64,000 nt of DNA from Devosia sp. Root413D1 (GTDB lineage: Bacteria; Pseudomonadota; Alphaproteobacteria; Rhizobiales; Devosiaceae). The stretch covers positions 418,327 through 482,326 of the forward strand of contig NZ_LMEA01000009.1 in assembly GCF_001425235.1 (NCBI RefSeq), written 5' to 3'. The position numbers were made by a program, and so were the translations under genes. Positions within the stretch are counted from its first letter, which is position 1. The number at the start of each line of letters is the position of its first letter. The notes under the pieces were generated by a model. It was not told the DNA's origin. It ran no database searches and worked only from the letters and a program-made list of their open reading frames with translations. Below, in pieces: positions 1 to 9,167 of this stretch.

Positions 1-102
1 AACCTCCCCCACAAGGGGGGAGGTGTCTGCCGGTGCGTGGGGCACCGTCGCGCCAACAACTCGATCGGCACCTCCCCCCTTGTGGGGGAGGTTGGGAGGG
101 GG
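1..102. repeat. GC-rich paired palindrome, copy 1
   Basis: Bases 1-25 and 69-93 are perfect 25-bp inverted copies of each other. Each arm is itself a small palindrome of the type CCTCCCCC-ACAA-GGGGGG. A further G-rich tail follows to 102. The left edge is cut by the window. It lies just upstream of the CoA-transferase gene and belongs to a family seen six more times in this window, always between genes. Confidence 0.85.
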
Positions 103-114
103 GAGCCACACGCT

Positions 115-1299
115 GTGACCCTGCAGTTCAACCCCCTCGCCACCGGCCCGCTCGATGGCATCCGGGTCATCGATCTCAGCCGCCTCGTCGCCGGCAACAT
201 GCTGTCGCTGCAGCTCGCCGATTTCGGCGCCGACGTCATCAAGATCGAGCCGCCGCAGGGTGATCCGTTGCGCGAGTGGCGCGATGACGGGCACTCGCTC
301 TACTGGAAGACCTACGGCCGTAACAAACGCTCGGTGCAGCTCAACCTGCGTGAAGCCCCGCACATGGCAGCGCTCAAGGCGCTGCTCGCGACCGCCGACG
401 TCTTCATCGAGAATTTTCGCCCCGGCACGCTCGAGGAGATGGGCCTCGCGCCCGACGCGCTGCTTGTCGCCAACCCCAACCTCATCGTCGTCCGTATCTC
501 CGGCTTCGGCCAGACCGGCCCCTACGCGCAATTCCCCGGCTTCGGCACCATCGTCGAGGGGATGAGCGGCTTTGCCTACCGCACCGGCTTTCCGGATCGC
601 GAACCGGTGCTGCCGCCGCTGGCGCTGGCCGATATGATCGCCGGGGTCTACGGCGCCAACGCCACCGTCACGGCGCTATTCGCGCGCTTCCGGGGCAAGG
701 CCAAGGGGCAGGTCATCGATCTCAGCCTGCTCGAACCGATGTACTCGGTGCTCGGTCCGGAAGCCGCGATCTTTCAGGTGACCGGCAAGGTCAAGGAGCG
801 TTCCGGCTCCGCCTCCAACACCGCCTCGCCGCGCAACGTCTATCGCTGTTCCGACGGCAAGTATGTCGCGCTCTCGGGCTCCACCCCGCAGGTCGCCCGT
901 CGCATCTTCGAGGTGATCGGCAAGCCCGAAATGAACAGCGACCCGCGCTTTGCCACCAACTCCGACCGGGTGAAGCATCGCGACCTCGTCGATGCGGCGG
1001 TCGGCGAATGGTTTCTGCGTTACGGCCATGACGAGGCGCTCGCCATTATGCGCGAGGCCGGCGCCACCGTCGGCCCGATCTATTCGATCGCCGATATCGC
1101 CGCGGACCAGCATTTCATTGACCGTGGCATCATTGTCGATGTCGAAGACAAGGATTTCGGCGCCCTGCCGATGCACAACATCCTGCCGCGCCTCAGCGAA
1201 ACCCCCGGCACCTTCCGCCGCCCGGCGCCCGACCTCGGCGAGCACACCGCCGAAGTGTTGCGCGAAGCCGGCGTCGATCCTGCTACGGTACTTGGATGA
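115..1299 (+). CDS. CaiB/BaiF family (class III) CoA-transferase
   Basis: A 394-residue protein of the usual length for class III CoA-transferases, which move CoA between carboxylic acids through an aspartyl-CoA thioester. The N-terminus (PLDGIRVIDLSRLVAGNM) is the family signature, followed by DFGADVIKIEPP and NKRSVQLNL. I chose GTG at 115. The upstream ATG at 37 would translate the intergenic palindrome, while similarity starts just after 115. The stop overlaps the next start by 4 bases (ATGA), so it is translationally coupled to a CitE-like lyase. Together the pair could activate and cleave a hydroxy-dicarboxylate such as malate or citramalate. The substrate is inference. Confidence 0.88.
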   Translation: MTLQFNPLATGPLDGIRVIDLSRLVAGNMLSLQLADFGADVIKIEPPQGDPLREWRDDGHSLYWKTYGRNKRSVQLNLREAPHMAALKALLATADVFIENFRPGTLEEMGLAPDALLVANPNLIVVRISGFGQTGPYAQFPGFGTIVEGMSGFAYRTGFPDREPVLPPLALADMIAGVYGANATVTALFARFRGKAKGQVIDLSLLEPMYSVLGPEAAIFQVTGKVKERSGSASNTASPRNVYRCSDGKYVALSGSTPQVARRIFEVIGKPEMNSDPRFATNSDRVKHRDLVDAAVGEWFLRYGHDEALAIMREAGATVGPIYSIADIAADQHFIDRGIIVDVEDKDFGALPMHNILPRLSETPGTFRRPAPDLGEHTAEVLREAGVDPATVLG

Positions 1300-2117
1300 A
1301 GCTCCGCTCCCTCCTCTACGTTCCGGCCCATTCCGAACGCTTCGTCGCCAAGGCGCATGAGCGCGGCGCCGACGCCATTGTCCTCGACCTCGAGGATGCG
1401 GTGCCGGAGGCTGACAAGGATGCGGCGCGGGCCAGCCTCGCGGCCACGGTTCCTGCCGTCAGCCGCAACGGCGCCGCGGTTTTCGTCCGTATCAACTCCG
1501 GTGCTCGCCAGCGCGAGGATACGCTCGCGGCCTGCCGTGCCGGCGCCACCGGCGTGATGGTGGCCAAAGCCAGTTCCTCCGCCGCGCTCGATGCTCTCGC
1601 CGGCGCATTGCGCGCCGAAGAGGCTAAGCTCGGCCGCCCCGCCATGAGCTTCCTGGCCCTGATCGAGGGCGCCGCCGCGCTGCTCGACGCTCGCGTCATT
1701 GCCGCCAATCACCGCGTCATCGGCCTGCTGCTCGGCAGCGAGGATCTCGCCACCGAGCTCGGCGCCACGCCGACGCCCGAGGTCCTGCGTCATCCCAAAC
1801 TGCTGCTGCATTACGCCGCCAAGGCGGAGAAGAAGCTCAGCTTCGGCCTTCTGCAATCGAGCGCCGATTACACCGATCTCGAAGCGCTGGCCGCTGCCGC
1901 CGCCGAGGCCAAGGCGCATGGCTTCGATGGCGCCACCTGTGTCCATCCTTCCGCCGTCGCGGTATTGAACGCTGGTTTCTCGCCGAGCGACGCCGAGCGC
2001 GACTGGGCCCAGCGCGTTCTCGCCGCTGCGGCGGAGCATGCCGGCGCCTTCCAGCTCGATGGCCGGATGGTCGACGCCCCGATTGTTGCCCGGGCGCGGA
2101 GGATACTTGGGAGTTAG
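1296..2117 (+). CDS. HpcH/HpaI aldolase family, CitE-like CoA ester lyase
   Basis: 273 residues matching the CitE/malyl-CoA lyase family of TIM-barrel, metal-dependent lyases that split 3-hydroxyacyl-CoA esters. Recognisable parts are the start RSLLYVPAHSERFVAKA, the VLDLEDAVPEADK motif that carries metal and CoA ligands, VFVRINS, and near the C-terminus GATCVHPSAVAVLN. It overlaps the upstream CoA-transferase by 4 bases, so the CoA ester made by the transferase is the likely substrate. The lyase is ordinary in length and codon use. Malyl-CoA, citramalyl-CoA and methylmalyl-CoA specificities cannot be separated by eye. Confidence 0.88.
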   Translation: MKLRSLLYVPAHSERFVAKAHERGADAIVLDLEDAVPEADKDAARASLAATVPAVSRNGAAVFVRINSGARQREDTLAACRAGATGVMVAKASSSAALDALAGALRAEEAKLGRPAMSFLALIEGAAALLDARVIAANHRVIGLLLGSEDLATELGATPTPEVLRHPKLLLHYAAKAEKKLSFGLLQSSADYTDLEALAAAAAEAKAHGFDGATCVHPSAVAVLNAGFSPSDAERDWAQRVLAAAAEHAGAFQLDGRMVDAPIVARARRILGS

Positions 2118-2155
2118 TGCGCCCTTGGGGGGCACCACCTGGTCCCCCCACTCGA

Positions 2156-2235
2156 TGTCATCCCAGCGAAAGCTGGGACCCAACTCACCGCTGGCTCGGG
2201 CTGCGAAAGGGGTCCCAGCTTTCGCTGGGATGACA
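2156..2235. repeat. Perfect 26-bp inverted repeat between convergent genes
   Basis: Arms at 2156-2181 and 2210-2235 are exact reverse complements. Each arm holds its own hairpin (CCCAGC-GAAA-GCTGGG). It sits between the CitE-like gene and the oppositely oriented EAL gene, so it could act as a two-way terminator. The arm sequence is of the type seen as a dispersed intergenic repeat in many alphaproteobacteria and differs from the G-rich palindromes elsewhere here. Confidence 0.85.
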
Positions 2236-2312
2236 CCCGCTGGAGGAGGCGAGAGCGTGGACCATCACGGGTGCGGCGCACTGCGGCCGGTGGTTCAACG
2301 AAACGCTTAGTC

Positions 2313-4100
2313 CTAAGCCGCGATCCCGGTGAACTCGAGGAACGCCTCGAGCGGCAGCGGTTTTGACAACAGGTACCCCTGCAGCTCGTGGCAGCCGCGC
2401 GCCATCAGGTAATCGCGCTGCTGCTCGGTGGCGACGCCCTCGGCGGTCACCTTCATGTTCAGCGACCGCGCCAGGTCGATAATGGTCCTGACGATCACCT
2501 CGGCATCGGTAGATTGGCCGAGCTGGCCGACGAACGAGCGGTCGATCTTCAGCTTGTCGACATTGTAGCGCCTGAGGTAGTTGAGCGACGAATAGCCGGT
2601 GCCGAAATCGTCGAGCGCCAGCCGGATACCTGCTGCCCGCAACCGGGTCAGCCCGCTCTCGGTGGCTTCCGACGTATCGAGCAGCACGCCCTCGGTGATC
2701 TCGAGCTGCAACCGTGCCGGACTGATGCCGAGCAGCCGCAGCTGCTCGATCACCCGATCGACAAAGCGCCGGCTCTTCAGTTCCACCGGCGAGACGTTCA
2801 CCGCCACCCAGGGGATTGTCGTCCGCGCCAGCATGCGGCAGGCCTCCTCGAGCACCCATTCGCCGAGTTTCTCGATCAGCCCGCGTTCTTCCGCCACGCC
2901 GATGAACACATCAGGCGCCAGCCGGCCGCGCTCCGGGTGCTCCCAGCGCACCAGCGCCTCGGCGCCCGCCACGGTGCGGCCGTCCGCAGCGAAGATCGGC
3001 TGGTATTCGAGGGTCAACTCGCCGCCGGTGTCGAGGGCTCGGCGCAGATCCTGCTCGATGCGCCGCTTCTCCTCGACCGTCTCGGCCATCGGCGGCGTAA
3101 ACACCTCCCAGCGCCCGCGGCCGCGCGCCTTGGCTTCGTAGAGCGCGATGTCGGCCTCGCGCAGCATGCTGAGCGCGTCCGATCCCGGCCGCCATGGTGC
3201 GATGCCGAAGCTGGCAGTGATGAACGCCGGATCGTCAAACAGCCGGAACGGCCGCCCGAACTGCAACTGGATCGCCCGGCACAGCGATTCCGCCGCGCCT
3301 GCCGCAGGCCCGGAGAGCAGGATTGCGAACTCGTCGCCACCCACCCGCGCCAGCGTCCCCGCCGGCCCCACCAGCTGGAACAGCCGGTTGGCCAGCTGGC
3401 GCAGCAGGTCGTCGCCCGCCACGTGCCCCAGCGTGTCGTTGATGTGCTTGAACCGGTCGAGGTCGATCAGCACCAGCGTCGCCGGCACGCCCTCCGCTGC
3501 CCGCCCGGCAAGGGCCGCGAGGTCGCGTTCGAACTGGGCCCGGTTGGGCAGCCCGGTCAGCGAGTCGTGGTAGGCGAGGAAATGGATATGCGCTTCGGTG
3601 CGCCGCCGCTCGGTGATGTCGCGGGCGCTGCACACCAGCCCGATGATCTGACCCTCGGGGTTGCGCAGCGGCAGCTTCGAGGTCGAGAGCCAGAGCTGCG
3701 TGCCGTCCGGGCGGACCACATATTCCTCGTGGTCGATCAGCGCCTTCTCGCCGCGGATGACGCTCATGTCATCTTCGTAGTAGCGCCGCGCCAGCTGCGG
3801 CGGATGCACATCGAGATCGGATTTGCCGATCAGGGTATTGGGATCGCCATGCCCAAGGTCCGCCGCCACCGCGCGGTTGGCAATGACGAAGCGTGCGTCC
3901 TTATCCTTGATGTAGAGATAGTCGGGCACCTGGTCGATCATGGTGCGCAGCCAGCTGCGCTCCACCTGGGCCCGCTGCTGCTCCCCTGCCAGCTCCGCCG
4001 CAAAGCGCTGCAGCCGCTCGTTGGCGGCCACCAACGCGGCAAGCGATTCCGGTGGCTCGGGGCGAGCGACGTGCTGGACGGGAGACCGCTTCACAACCAT
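2313..4100 (-). CDS. PAS-GGDEF-EAL cyclic-di-GMP signalling protein
   Basis: 595 residues. There is an N-terminal helical segment (about 1-45), a PAS domain (about 46-165, ending in the typical SARDITERRR linker), a GGDEF domain with an intact active-site motif (RVGGDEFAIL, near 252), and an EAL domain with EALVRW near 380 and DDFGTGYSS near 496. No membrane segment is visible, so it should be a cytoplasmic enzyme that can in principle make and break cyclic di-GMP in response to a PAS-sensed signal. It is a monocistronic minus-strand gene, convergent with the CitE-like gene. Which activity dominates cannot be read from sequence. Confidence 0.93.
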   Translation of the reverse strand: MVVKRSPVQHVARPEPPESLAALVAANERLQRFAAELAGEQQRAQVERSWLRTMIDQVPDYLYIKDKDARFVIANRAVAADLGHGDPNTLIGKSDLDVHPPQLARRYYEDDMSVIRGEKALIDHEEYVVRPDGTQLWLSTSKLPLRNPEGQIIGLVCSARDITERRRTEAHIHFLAYHDSLTGLPNRAQFERDLAALAGRAAEGVPATLVLIDLDRFKHINDTLGHVAGDDLLRQLANRLFQLVGPAGTLARVGGDEFAILLSGPAAGAAESLCRAIQLQFGRPFRLFDDPAFITASFGIAPWRPGSDALSMLREADIALYEAKARGRGRWEVFTPPMAETVEEKRRIEQDLRRALDTGGELTLEYQPIFAADGRTVAGAEALVRWEHPERGRLAPDVFIGVAEERGLIEKLGEWVLEEACRMLARTTIPWVAVNVSPVELKSRRFVDRVIEQLRLLGISPARLQLEITEGVLLDTSEATESGLTRLRAAGIRLALDDFGTGYSSLNYLRRYNVDKLKIDRSFVGQLGQSTDAEVIVRTIIDLARSLNMKVTAEGVATEQQRDYLMARGCHELQGYLLSKPLPLEAFLEFTGIAA

Positions 4101-4192
4101 CGGGGCCTCGGAACCGGATAGTTCGGGCGACTATCATGCTAGGCAGCAATGGATAAGCAACTCCTAATCTACGCTAAGTACAAGGCCTGCCC

Positions 4193-5056
4193 TCAGCGCC
4201 CCGCCGCAGCAGCGGAGCGATAGTCGCTCGGCGAGATGCCGTTGAGCCGCCGGAACGCCTTGGCGAAATAGTTCCCATTGGCGAATCCGGTTGCCGCGGC
4301 GATGGCGGCGACTGGCTGGTCGGTGGCGATCAGCAGCCGGGTTGCCCGTTCCATCCGTGCTGCGAAGACGAAATCCGAGGGGCTCTGCCCGGTCTCGCCG
4401 CCAAAACGCCTGACGAAATGCGCCCGGCTCAGCCCGGCCACGCGCGCCAGCCGGTCCACCCCCAGCGGCTCGCCCAGGTGCTCGGCGACAAAACTCTGCG
4501 CCCGGGCGATCGGCGGCGCCACATTGCTGGCGAGCGGCGTCGCGCCGAACAACCCGTCATGCAGCGCCATCATGGCGTCATACGCCGCGGCCGAGGCCTC
4601 GCCGCTGAGCAGTTCGGGTGATCGCATCAGCCGCACGCAGGCCTCCGCCATGCGGTCGACCGCGCCTGCTCCCGGCGTCACCACCGGTCCCTTGAGATCG
4701 ATGATCGCCCGCATCAGCCGCAGCGCCTCGCGCCCATTGGCGCCGATCCAGAAATACTCCCAGGTCTGGCCCCGATCGAGCCAGTAGCGGTTGGCATGCG
4801 GAAAGCTCAGCACCATGGTAGAGCCAGGCAGCAGCACGTGCCGGGCCCCGGCATAGTCGAGCTCGCCCCGCCCGGCGATGGTGTGCTGGATGATAACGAA
4901 CGGTACGTCGCCGCGCTTCAGGCCCTCCCAGTTATAGACCTCGTTGACGCGCTTCTCGAAGCCGGCGCCGGTGGCCATCACGTGAAAGCCCAGCGGCCCG
5001 CGCGGTGGCGCGATGGCCTGGATCTTGTGCCCATGGGCAATCAGGTCGGACAGCAT
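4193..5056 (-). CDS. AraC family transcriptional regulator
   Basis: 287 residues. The N-terminal half is a cupin-like ligand-binding domain (about 20-170). The C-terminal 100 residues form the double helix-turn-helix typical of AraC, with VDRLARVAGLSRAHFVRRF as the first helix pair and AIAAATGFANGNYFAKAFRR followed by GISPSDYR as the second. It is divergent from the GH4 alpha-galactosidase gene with 87 bases between the two starts, so it is probably the local activator for galactoside use. That functional link is inference from position. Confidence 0.9.
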   Translation of the reverse strand: MLSDLIAHGHKIQAIAPPRGPLGFHVMATGAGFEKRVNEVYNWEGLKRGDVPFVIIQHTIAGRGELDYAGARHVLLPGSTMVLSFPHANRYWLDRGQTWEYFWIGANGREALRLMRAIIDLKGPVVTPGAGAVDRMAEACVRLMRSPELLSGEASAAAYDAMMALHDGLFGATPLASNVAPPIARAQSFVAEHLGEPLGVDRLARVAGLSRAHFVRRFGGETGQSPSDFVFAARMERATRLLIATDQPVAAIAAATGFANGNYFAKAFRRLNGISPSDYRSAAAAGR

Positions 5057-5143
5057 GAAATTACCCGCGATCGCATGTCTTTCCTCTACACCCTCGACCC
5101 GCCTTGCCGCTAGATGGAGCCCAATTCAAAGGGGAGGAACGCC

Positions 5144-6598
5144 ATGTCGTTCAAAGTCGCGATCATCGGCGCCGGTTCGGTCGGGTTCACCAAGACCCTG
5201 ATCTCGGATCTGCTCAAGGTGCCGGAATTCGCCGATGTCGAGTTCGCGCTGACCGATATCAACGCCCACAACCTCGACATGATCCAGCAGATCATCTCGT
5301 CGATCGTGGCGGTCAACAACCTGCCGGCCAAGGTCACCGCCACCACCAACCGGCGCGAAGCTCTGTCAGGCGCGCGCTACATCATGAGCTGCGTCCGCGT
5401 CGGCGGGCTCGAGGCCTTCGCCACCGACGTCAACATCCCGCTGAAATACGGTGTCGACCAGTGCGTCGGCGACACCATCTGCGCCGGCGGCATCCTCTAT
5501 GGCCAGCGCAACATCCCGGTCATTCTCGATTTCTGCAAGGATATCCGCGAGGTCGCCGAGCCGGGTGCGCTGTTCCTCAACTACGCCAACCCGATGGCGA
5601 TGAACACCTGGGCCGCCGATCTCTATGGCGGCGTGGACGTGGTCGGGCTTTGCCATGGCGTGCAGCATGGCGCCCACCAGATCGCCCAGGTGCTCGGCGT
5701 CGATGACCGCGACCTCGACTATGTCTGTTCGGGCATCAACCACCAGACCTGGTACATCGACATCCGCGCCAAGGGCCGCAAGATCGAGGCGGACGAGCTG
5801 ATCGCCGGCTTCGAAAAGCACCCGGTCTATGCAAAGCAGGAAAAGGTCCGCATCGACGTGCTGAAGCGCTTCGGCGTCTATTCGACCGAGTCGAATGGTC
5901 ACCTCAGCGAATACCTGCCCTGGTACCGCAAGCGCCCGGAAGAGATCTCGCGCTGGATCGACATGAGCGACTGGATCCACGGCGAAACCGGCGGTTATCT
6001 CCGCCACTCGACTGAACGCCGGAACTGGTTCGAGACCGATTTCCCCAAGTTCAAGGCCGAAGCCACCAAGTCGCTGTCGGAGCATAAGCGTACCACCGAG
6101 CACGCCAGCTACATCATCGAGGCGCGCGAAACCGGCCGCACCTATCGCGGCCATTTCAACCGCCGCAACAACGGCATCATCAAGAACCTTCCGGCTGACG
6201 CGATCATCGAGAGCCCGGGCTTCGTCGATCGCTTCGGCATCAACATGGTCGAGGGCATCGAGCTGCCAATCGCCTGCGCCGCCACCTGCTCGGTGTCGAT
6301 CTCCGTGCAGCGCATGAGTGTCGAGGCGGCGATGACCGGCAATATCGACATGCTGAAGCTCGCCGTGCTGCACGATCCACTGGTCGGCGCCATCTGCACC
6401 CCCGACGAGGTCTGGCAGATGGTCGACGAAATGGTGGTCGCCCAGGCCCAGTGGTTGCCGCAATATGCCGACGCCGTCCCCGCCGCCAAGGCCCGGCTGG
6501 AAAAGGCCACGGTGAAGACCAGGGATTGGGCCGGCGCCGCCCGCAAGGTGGTCCGCTCGGTCGAAGAGCTGCGCGAGATGAAGGGGGCTCATCACTGA
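5144..6598 (+). CDS. Glycoside hydrolase family 4, alpha-galactosidase-like (MelA type)
   Basis: 484 residues. GH4 enzymes use NAD+ and a divalent metal to hydrolyse glycosides by an oxidation-elimination route. Seen here are the NAD site IIGAGSVGFT (about 7-16), NYANPMAMNTW (about 146), LCHGVQHG (about 170), the INHQTWY metal/substrate segment (about 198) and SNGHLSEYLPW, an order that matches E. coli MelA. I chose ATG at 5144 because GGGGAGG stands 7 bases before it and the Rossmann motif follows directly. The ATG at 5114 has no such site. The divergent AraC gene is its probable regulator. Sugar specificity (alpha-galactoside, glucoside or galacturonide) is uncertain. Confidence 0.88.
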   Translation: MSFKVAIIGAGSVGFTKTLISDLLKVPEFADVEFALTDINAHNLDMIQQIISSIVAVNNLPAKVTATTNRREALSGARYIMSCVRVGGLEAFATDVNIPLKYGVDQCVGDTICAGGILYGQRNIPVILDFCKDIREVAEPGALFLNYANPMAMNTWAADLYGGVDVVGLCHGVQHGAHQIAQVLGVDDRDLDYVCSGINHQTWYIDIRAKGRKIEADELIAGFEKHPVYAKQEKVRIDVLKRFGVYSTESNGHLSEYLPWYRKRPEEISRWIDMSDWIHGETGGYLRHSTERRNWFETDFPKFKAEATKSLSEHKRTTEHASYIIEARETGRTYRGHFNRRNNGIIKNLPADAIIESPGFVDRFGINMVEGIELPIACAATCSVSISVQRMSVEAAMTGNIDMLKLAVLHDPLVGAICTPDEVWQMVDEMVVAQAQWLPQYADAVPAAKARLEKATVKTRDWAGAARKVVRSVEELREMKGAHH

Positions 6599-6623
6599 GG
6601 TCTCACCAGCGCCGGTGGAGGCC

Positions 6624-6730
6624 GCCCCCCACCCTTGATCCCTCCCCGCAAGGGGGAGGGAGACGCATGCTGAGATGCTGGTGTGAGGGTCTCCCTCCCC
6701 CTTGCGGGGAGGGGACAGGGGTGGGGGTCC
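6624..6730. repeat. GC-rich paired palindrome, copy 2
   Basis: Arms at about 6626-6664 and 6689-6727 are inverted copies with about three mismatches in 39 positions. Both carry the core CCTCCCCGCAAGGGGG. It fills most of the gap between the alpha-galactosidase and the FliK-like gene. Confidence 0.85.
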
Positions 6731-6798
6731 GCAACCACCGGCGGGCTGACGAGGCACAAGTTAACTCCCGTTAACCCGACTCCCTGCATGGTGGCGGC

Positions 6799-8808
6799 AT
6801 GTCCGATGTCGCCACCGCGCTGCTGCAACTGATCGGCCGTACCGAGCCCGCCGCCGACCCGGCGCTGGCTGCGGTAAAGCTGGCGCGTGCCAGCCTCGAC
6901 GCGCTGATCCTCCGCCTCGGCCAGAGCATCGACGCCAAGGTCACCGCGCAACTCGCCGGCGGCCTGACCCAGCTCACTGCCGGCGGCGAGAGTTTCGTGC
7001 TGAAGCTCGAGACGCCGCTGCCGGTCAACACCGCGGTGACCCTGAAGATCACCCCGACGCCGACCGGTCAGCCTGCCGTCACTGTCAACGTGCAGCCGCA
7101 ACCTGCAGTTGCCCAGCCGGCTCCGCCAGCGCCACAAGCGCTGCCGCCGCTGCCACCACCGCCTGCCGCCACAACGGCGCCGCCTCCACCGGTTCCGTCG
7201 GCTGCGCAACCCGCACCTCCCGCGCCACCACCGCCCGGCGCTTCACCGGCTGCGGCAATGCCGGCGACCCCATCCGCTTCTCCGGCTGCCCCGGCGCTGC
7301 CAACCCCCACCCAGGCTCAGCCGCCGATCCCGGCCGCTCAGCCGCCGGCGACCCCGGCGCTACAAGCCGCGCCCGCGGCGCCCCCGCCGGTTCCCCACGC
7401 GTCGGTTCAGCAGGCGGCGGCTGCCATGGTGCCAGCTGTGGCGACGCCAACGCTGCCATCAGCTCCAGCCCCGGCAATGCCGGCGCCGCGAACCGCGCCC
7501 GCCCCAGCAGCGCCGGCTCAACCAGCGTCGACGGCAGTCCCGCCGCTCAACCAACCGACCACACCTGCCGCCGTCTCGACGCCGCCAGCGCCGGTTGCGG
7601 TTTCCACGCAGCCCGCGATCGCCCAACTCCCTCCGTCCGCGCCGACCGTCCCTGCGAGCAACTCCCCCACGACGAGCAGTCCGACACCGCCGCCGATCTC
7701 GCAACCCGCGGCCACCACGTTGCCTACGCCAGTTGTCGCAAGCGGTCCGGCACCGGCCGGTGCGCCGCAGCTCGTATCCGCCGTGGCGTTGCCAACCCCC
7801 GCACTTCAGGCAGCGGCCCCAGCGACCGCGCTGGCACCGCCCACAGTCGTACCGCCAATGCTCGCAGCACCGATATCGACCCCACGCCCGGCGTCGCTGC
7901 CCGCCTCTCCGCTACTCGCCCAGATCCTCGCCGATCCCGTCCAGGCCGCGGCGCGCCAGGATAGCGTCCTGCCGCTGATCGTCCGGCTTGCGACACTCGC
8001 CGCGCCCACCGCTGCGGCACTGCCGCGTCCCGCCCTCGAAGCCATCGCCATGCTGCTCGGCACCCGGCTCGACCTCAACCGCGTCCCGCCCGACGGCAAA
8101 TCGCTTCGCGACGCCGTGCTGCGCACCGGCATCATCACCGAGCCCGGCACTCGCACCCCCACCGATGCCAAATCCGCCCTGCTGCAGCTGCGTTCGGCGC
8201 TCTCCGGCTTCCTCGGCGGCGAAGTCGAGGCGATCGCTCCGGTGACGCGCCGTCCGCCCCCGCCGCTGAAGGGCGAGCCTGTCCGTGCCCCTTCCACCCA
8301 GCCCGCACCGCCTTTGGCTGAAGAACCCGTCGAGACGGCCCGGCAGCTGCTCGGTCACGCCGATGCGGCGCTGTCGCGCACAAAGCTGCTGCAGCTGGCT
8401 TCCAACCCCGGCGACGCCGCCCGCCCCAATATCGCGGCCCCAGCCGCCGAGTTCCGGGTGGAAGTGCCAATGCAGCTCGGCGCCGAAACCGGCATCCTGC
8501 AACTGCTGGTCGAGCGTGACGGCAAGCACAAGCGCAGCCCGGCCGAGCGCGGCTGGCGCATGCGCTTCGCGCTCAACTTCGCCGCCACTGGCGAAGTCGG
8601 CGCCGAGGTGGCGTTGCTGGGCCGCAGCGCCAACGTCTGGCTGTGGGCCGCCGACCCGGCCACGGCCGAGGCGCTCGAGGCGATGCTGCCCGAGCTCGCT
8701 CCGGCGCTGGCCCGCCACGGCCTCGATGTCGCTTCCGTGCGGGTCCGCCGCAGCGCGCCGCAGCCCGCCGCCCGCGCCCCGGGACAATTGCTGGACAGCG
8801 CCCGATGA
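6799..8808 (+). CDS. FliK-like flagellar hook-length control protein
   Basis: 669 residues. Residues about 1-95 form a small folded region. About 95-375 is a long low-complexity Pro/Ala/Thr stretch with no charged residues to speak of. After about 540 comes a globular C-terminus (LQLLVERDGKHKRSPAERGW and on to LARHGLDVASVRVRR) that resembles the FliK C-terminal Flg_hook domain, the part that contacts FlhB. FliK proteins measure hook length and switch export specificity. The last 4 bases overlap a FlhB-C-terminal-like gene, which supports the call. No other flagellar gene is in the window, so this pair is detached from the main cluster. The disordered middle is fast-evolving and the assignment rests on the C-terminus. 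Confidence 0.72.
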   Translation: MSDVATALLQLIGRTEPAADPALAAVKLARASLDALILRLGQSIDAKVTAQLAGGLTQLTAGGESFVLKLETPLPVNTAVTLKITPTPTGQPAVTVNVQPQPAVAQPAPPAPQALPPLPPPPAATTAPPPPVPSAAQPAPPAPPPPGASPAAAMPATPSASPAAPALPTPTQAQPPIPAAQPPATPALQAAPAAPPPVPHASVQQAAAAMVPAVATPTLPSAPAPAMPAPRTAPAPAAPAQPASTAVPPLNQPTTPAAVSTPPAPVAVSTQPAIAQLPPSAPTVPASNSPTTSSPTPPPISQPAATTLPTPVVASGPAPAGAPQLVSAVALPTPALQAAAPATALAPPTVVPPMLAAPISTPRPASLPASPLLAQILADPVQAAARQDSVLPLIVRLATLAAPTAAALPRPALEAIAMLLGTRLDLNRVPPDGKSLRDAVLRTGIITEPGTRTPTDAKSALLQLRSALSGFLGGEVEAIAPVTRRPPPPLKGEPVRAPSTQPAPPLAEEPVETARQLLGHADAALSRTKLLQLASNPGDAARPNIAAPAAEFRVEVPMQLGAETGILQLLVERDGKHKRSPAERGWRMRFALNFAATGEVGAEVALLGRSANVWLWAADPATAEALEAMLPELAPALARHGLDVASVRVRRSAPQPAARAPGQLLDSAR

Positions 8809-9101
8809 GCGACGCCCCAAAGCCCGTCAGCCTCGCCGTCGCGCTGGAGTATGAGCGCGGCACTCGAGATGCCCCGCGCATCATCGCCAAGGGCCGGGGC
8901 GAACTGGCCCGCCGCATCGTCGAGGTGGCCGGCGAGGCCGGTGTCGTCATCGAGGCCAACGGCCCGCTCGCCGAAGCGCTGGCGAGCGTCGAACTCGACG
9001 AGCAGATCCCGATCGAGCTCTACGAAGCGGTGGCCGAGATCATCGGTTTCGTCCTTAGGGCGAGTGCACAGCGCCATTGGACGCCTACGGCAGGCAGCTA
9101 G
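8805..9101 (+). CDS. FlhB C-terminal-domain-like small protein (YlqH/FhlB type)
   Basis: 98 residues resembling the cytoplasmic C-terminal domain of the export-gate protein FlhB, without the membrane half: VSLAVALEYERGTRDAPRII, then EANGPLAEALASVELDEQIP, then LYEAVAEIIGFVLR. The autocleavage motif NPTH of full FlhB is not present, as is usual in these stand-alone paralogues. ATG at 8805 overlaps the stop of the FliK-like gene by 4 bases, so the two are translated together and probably interact. Confidence 0.78.
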   Translation: MSDAPKPVSLAVALEYERGTRDAPRIIAKGRGELARRIVEVAGEAGVVIEANGPLAEALASVELDEQIPIELYEAVAEIIGFVLRASAQRHWTPTAGS

Positions 9102-9167
9102 CGTCCCCACCTTGCATTCCCACCCGGCTCCGGGCGAAGTGACGCGCCATTCCCTGGAGCCCGCGTC

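Noticed and set aside
1080-2183. Long antisense reading frames over real genes, for example 1080-2183, 5366-6757, 14921-16828, 21907-22683 and 49462-51228
   Set aside because: They mirror strongly coded plus- or minus-strand genes with clear families and have low-complexity or His/Arg/Gly-rich translations. They follow from GC-rich third positions.
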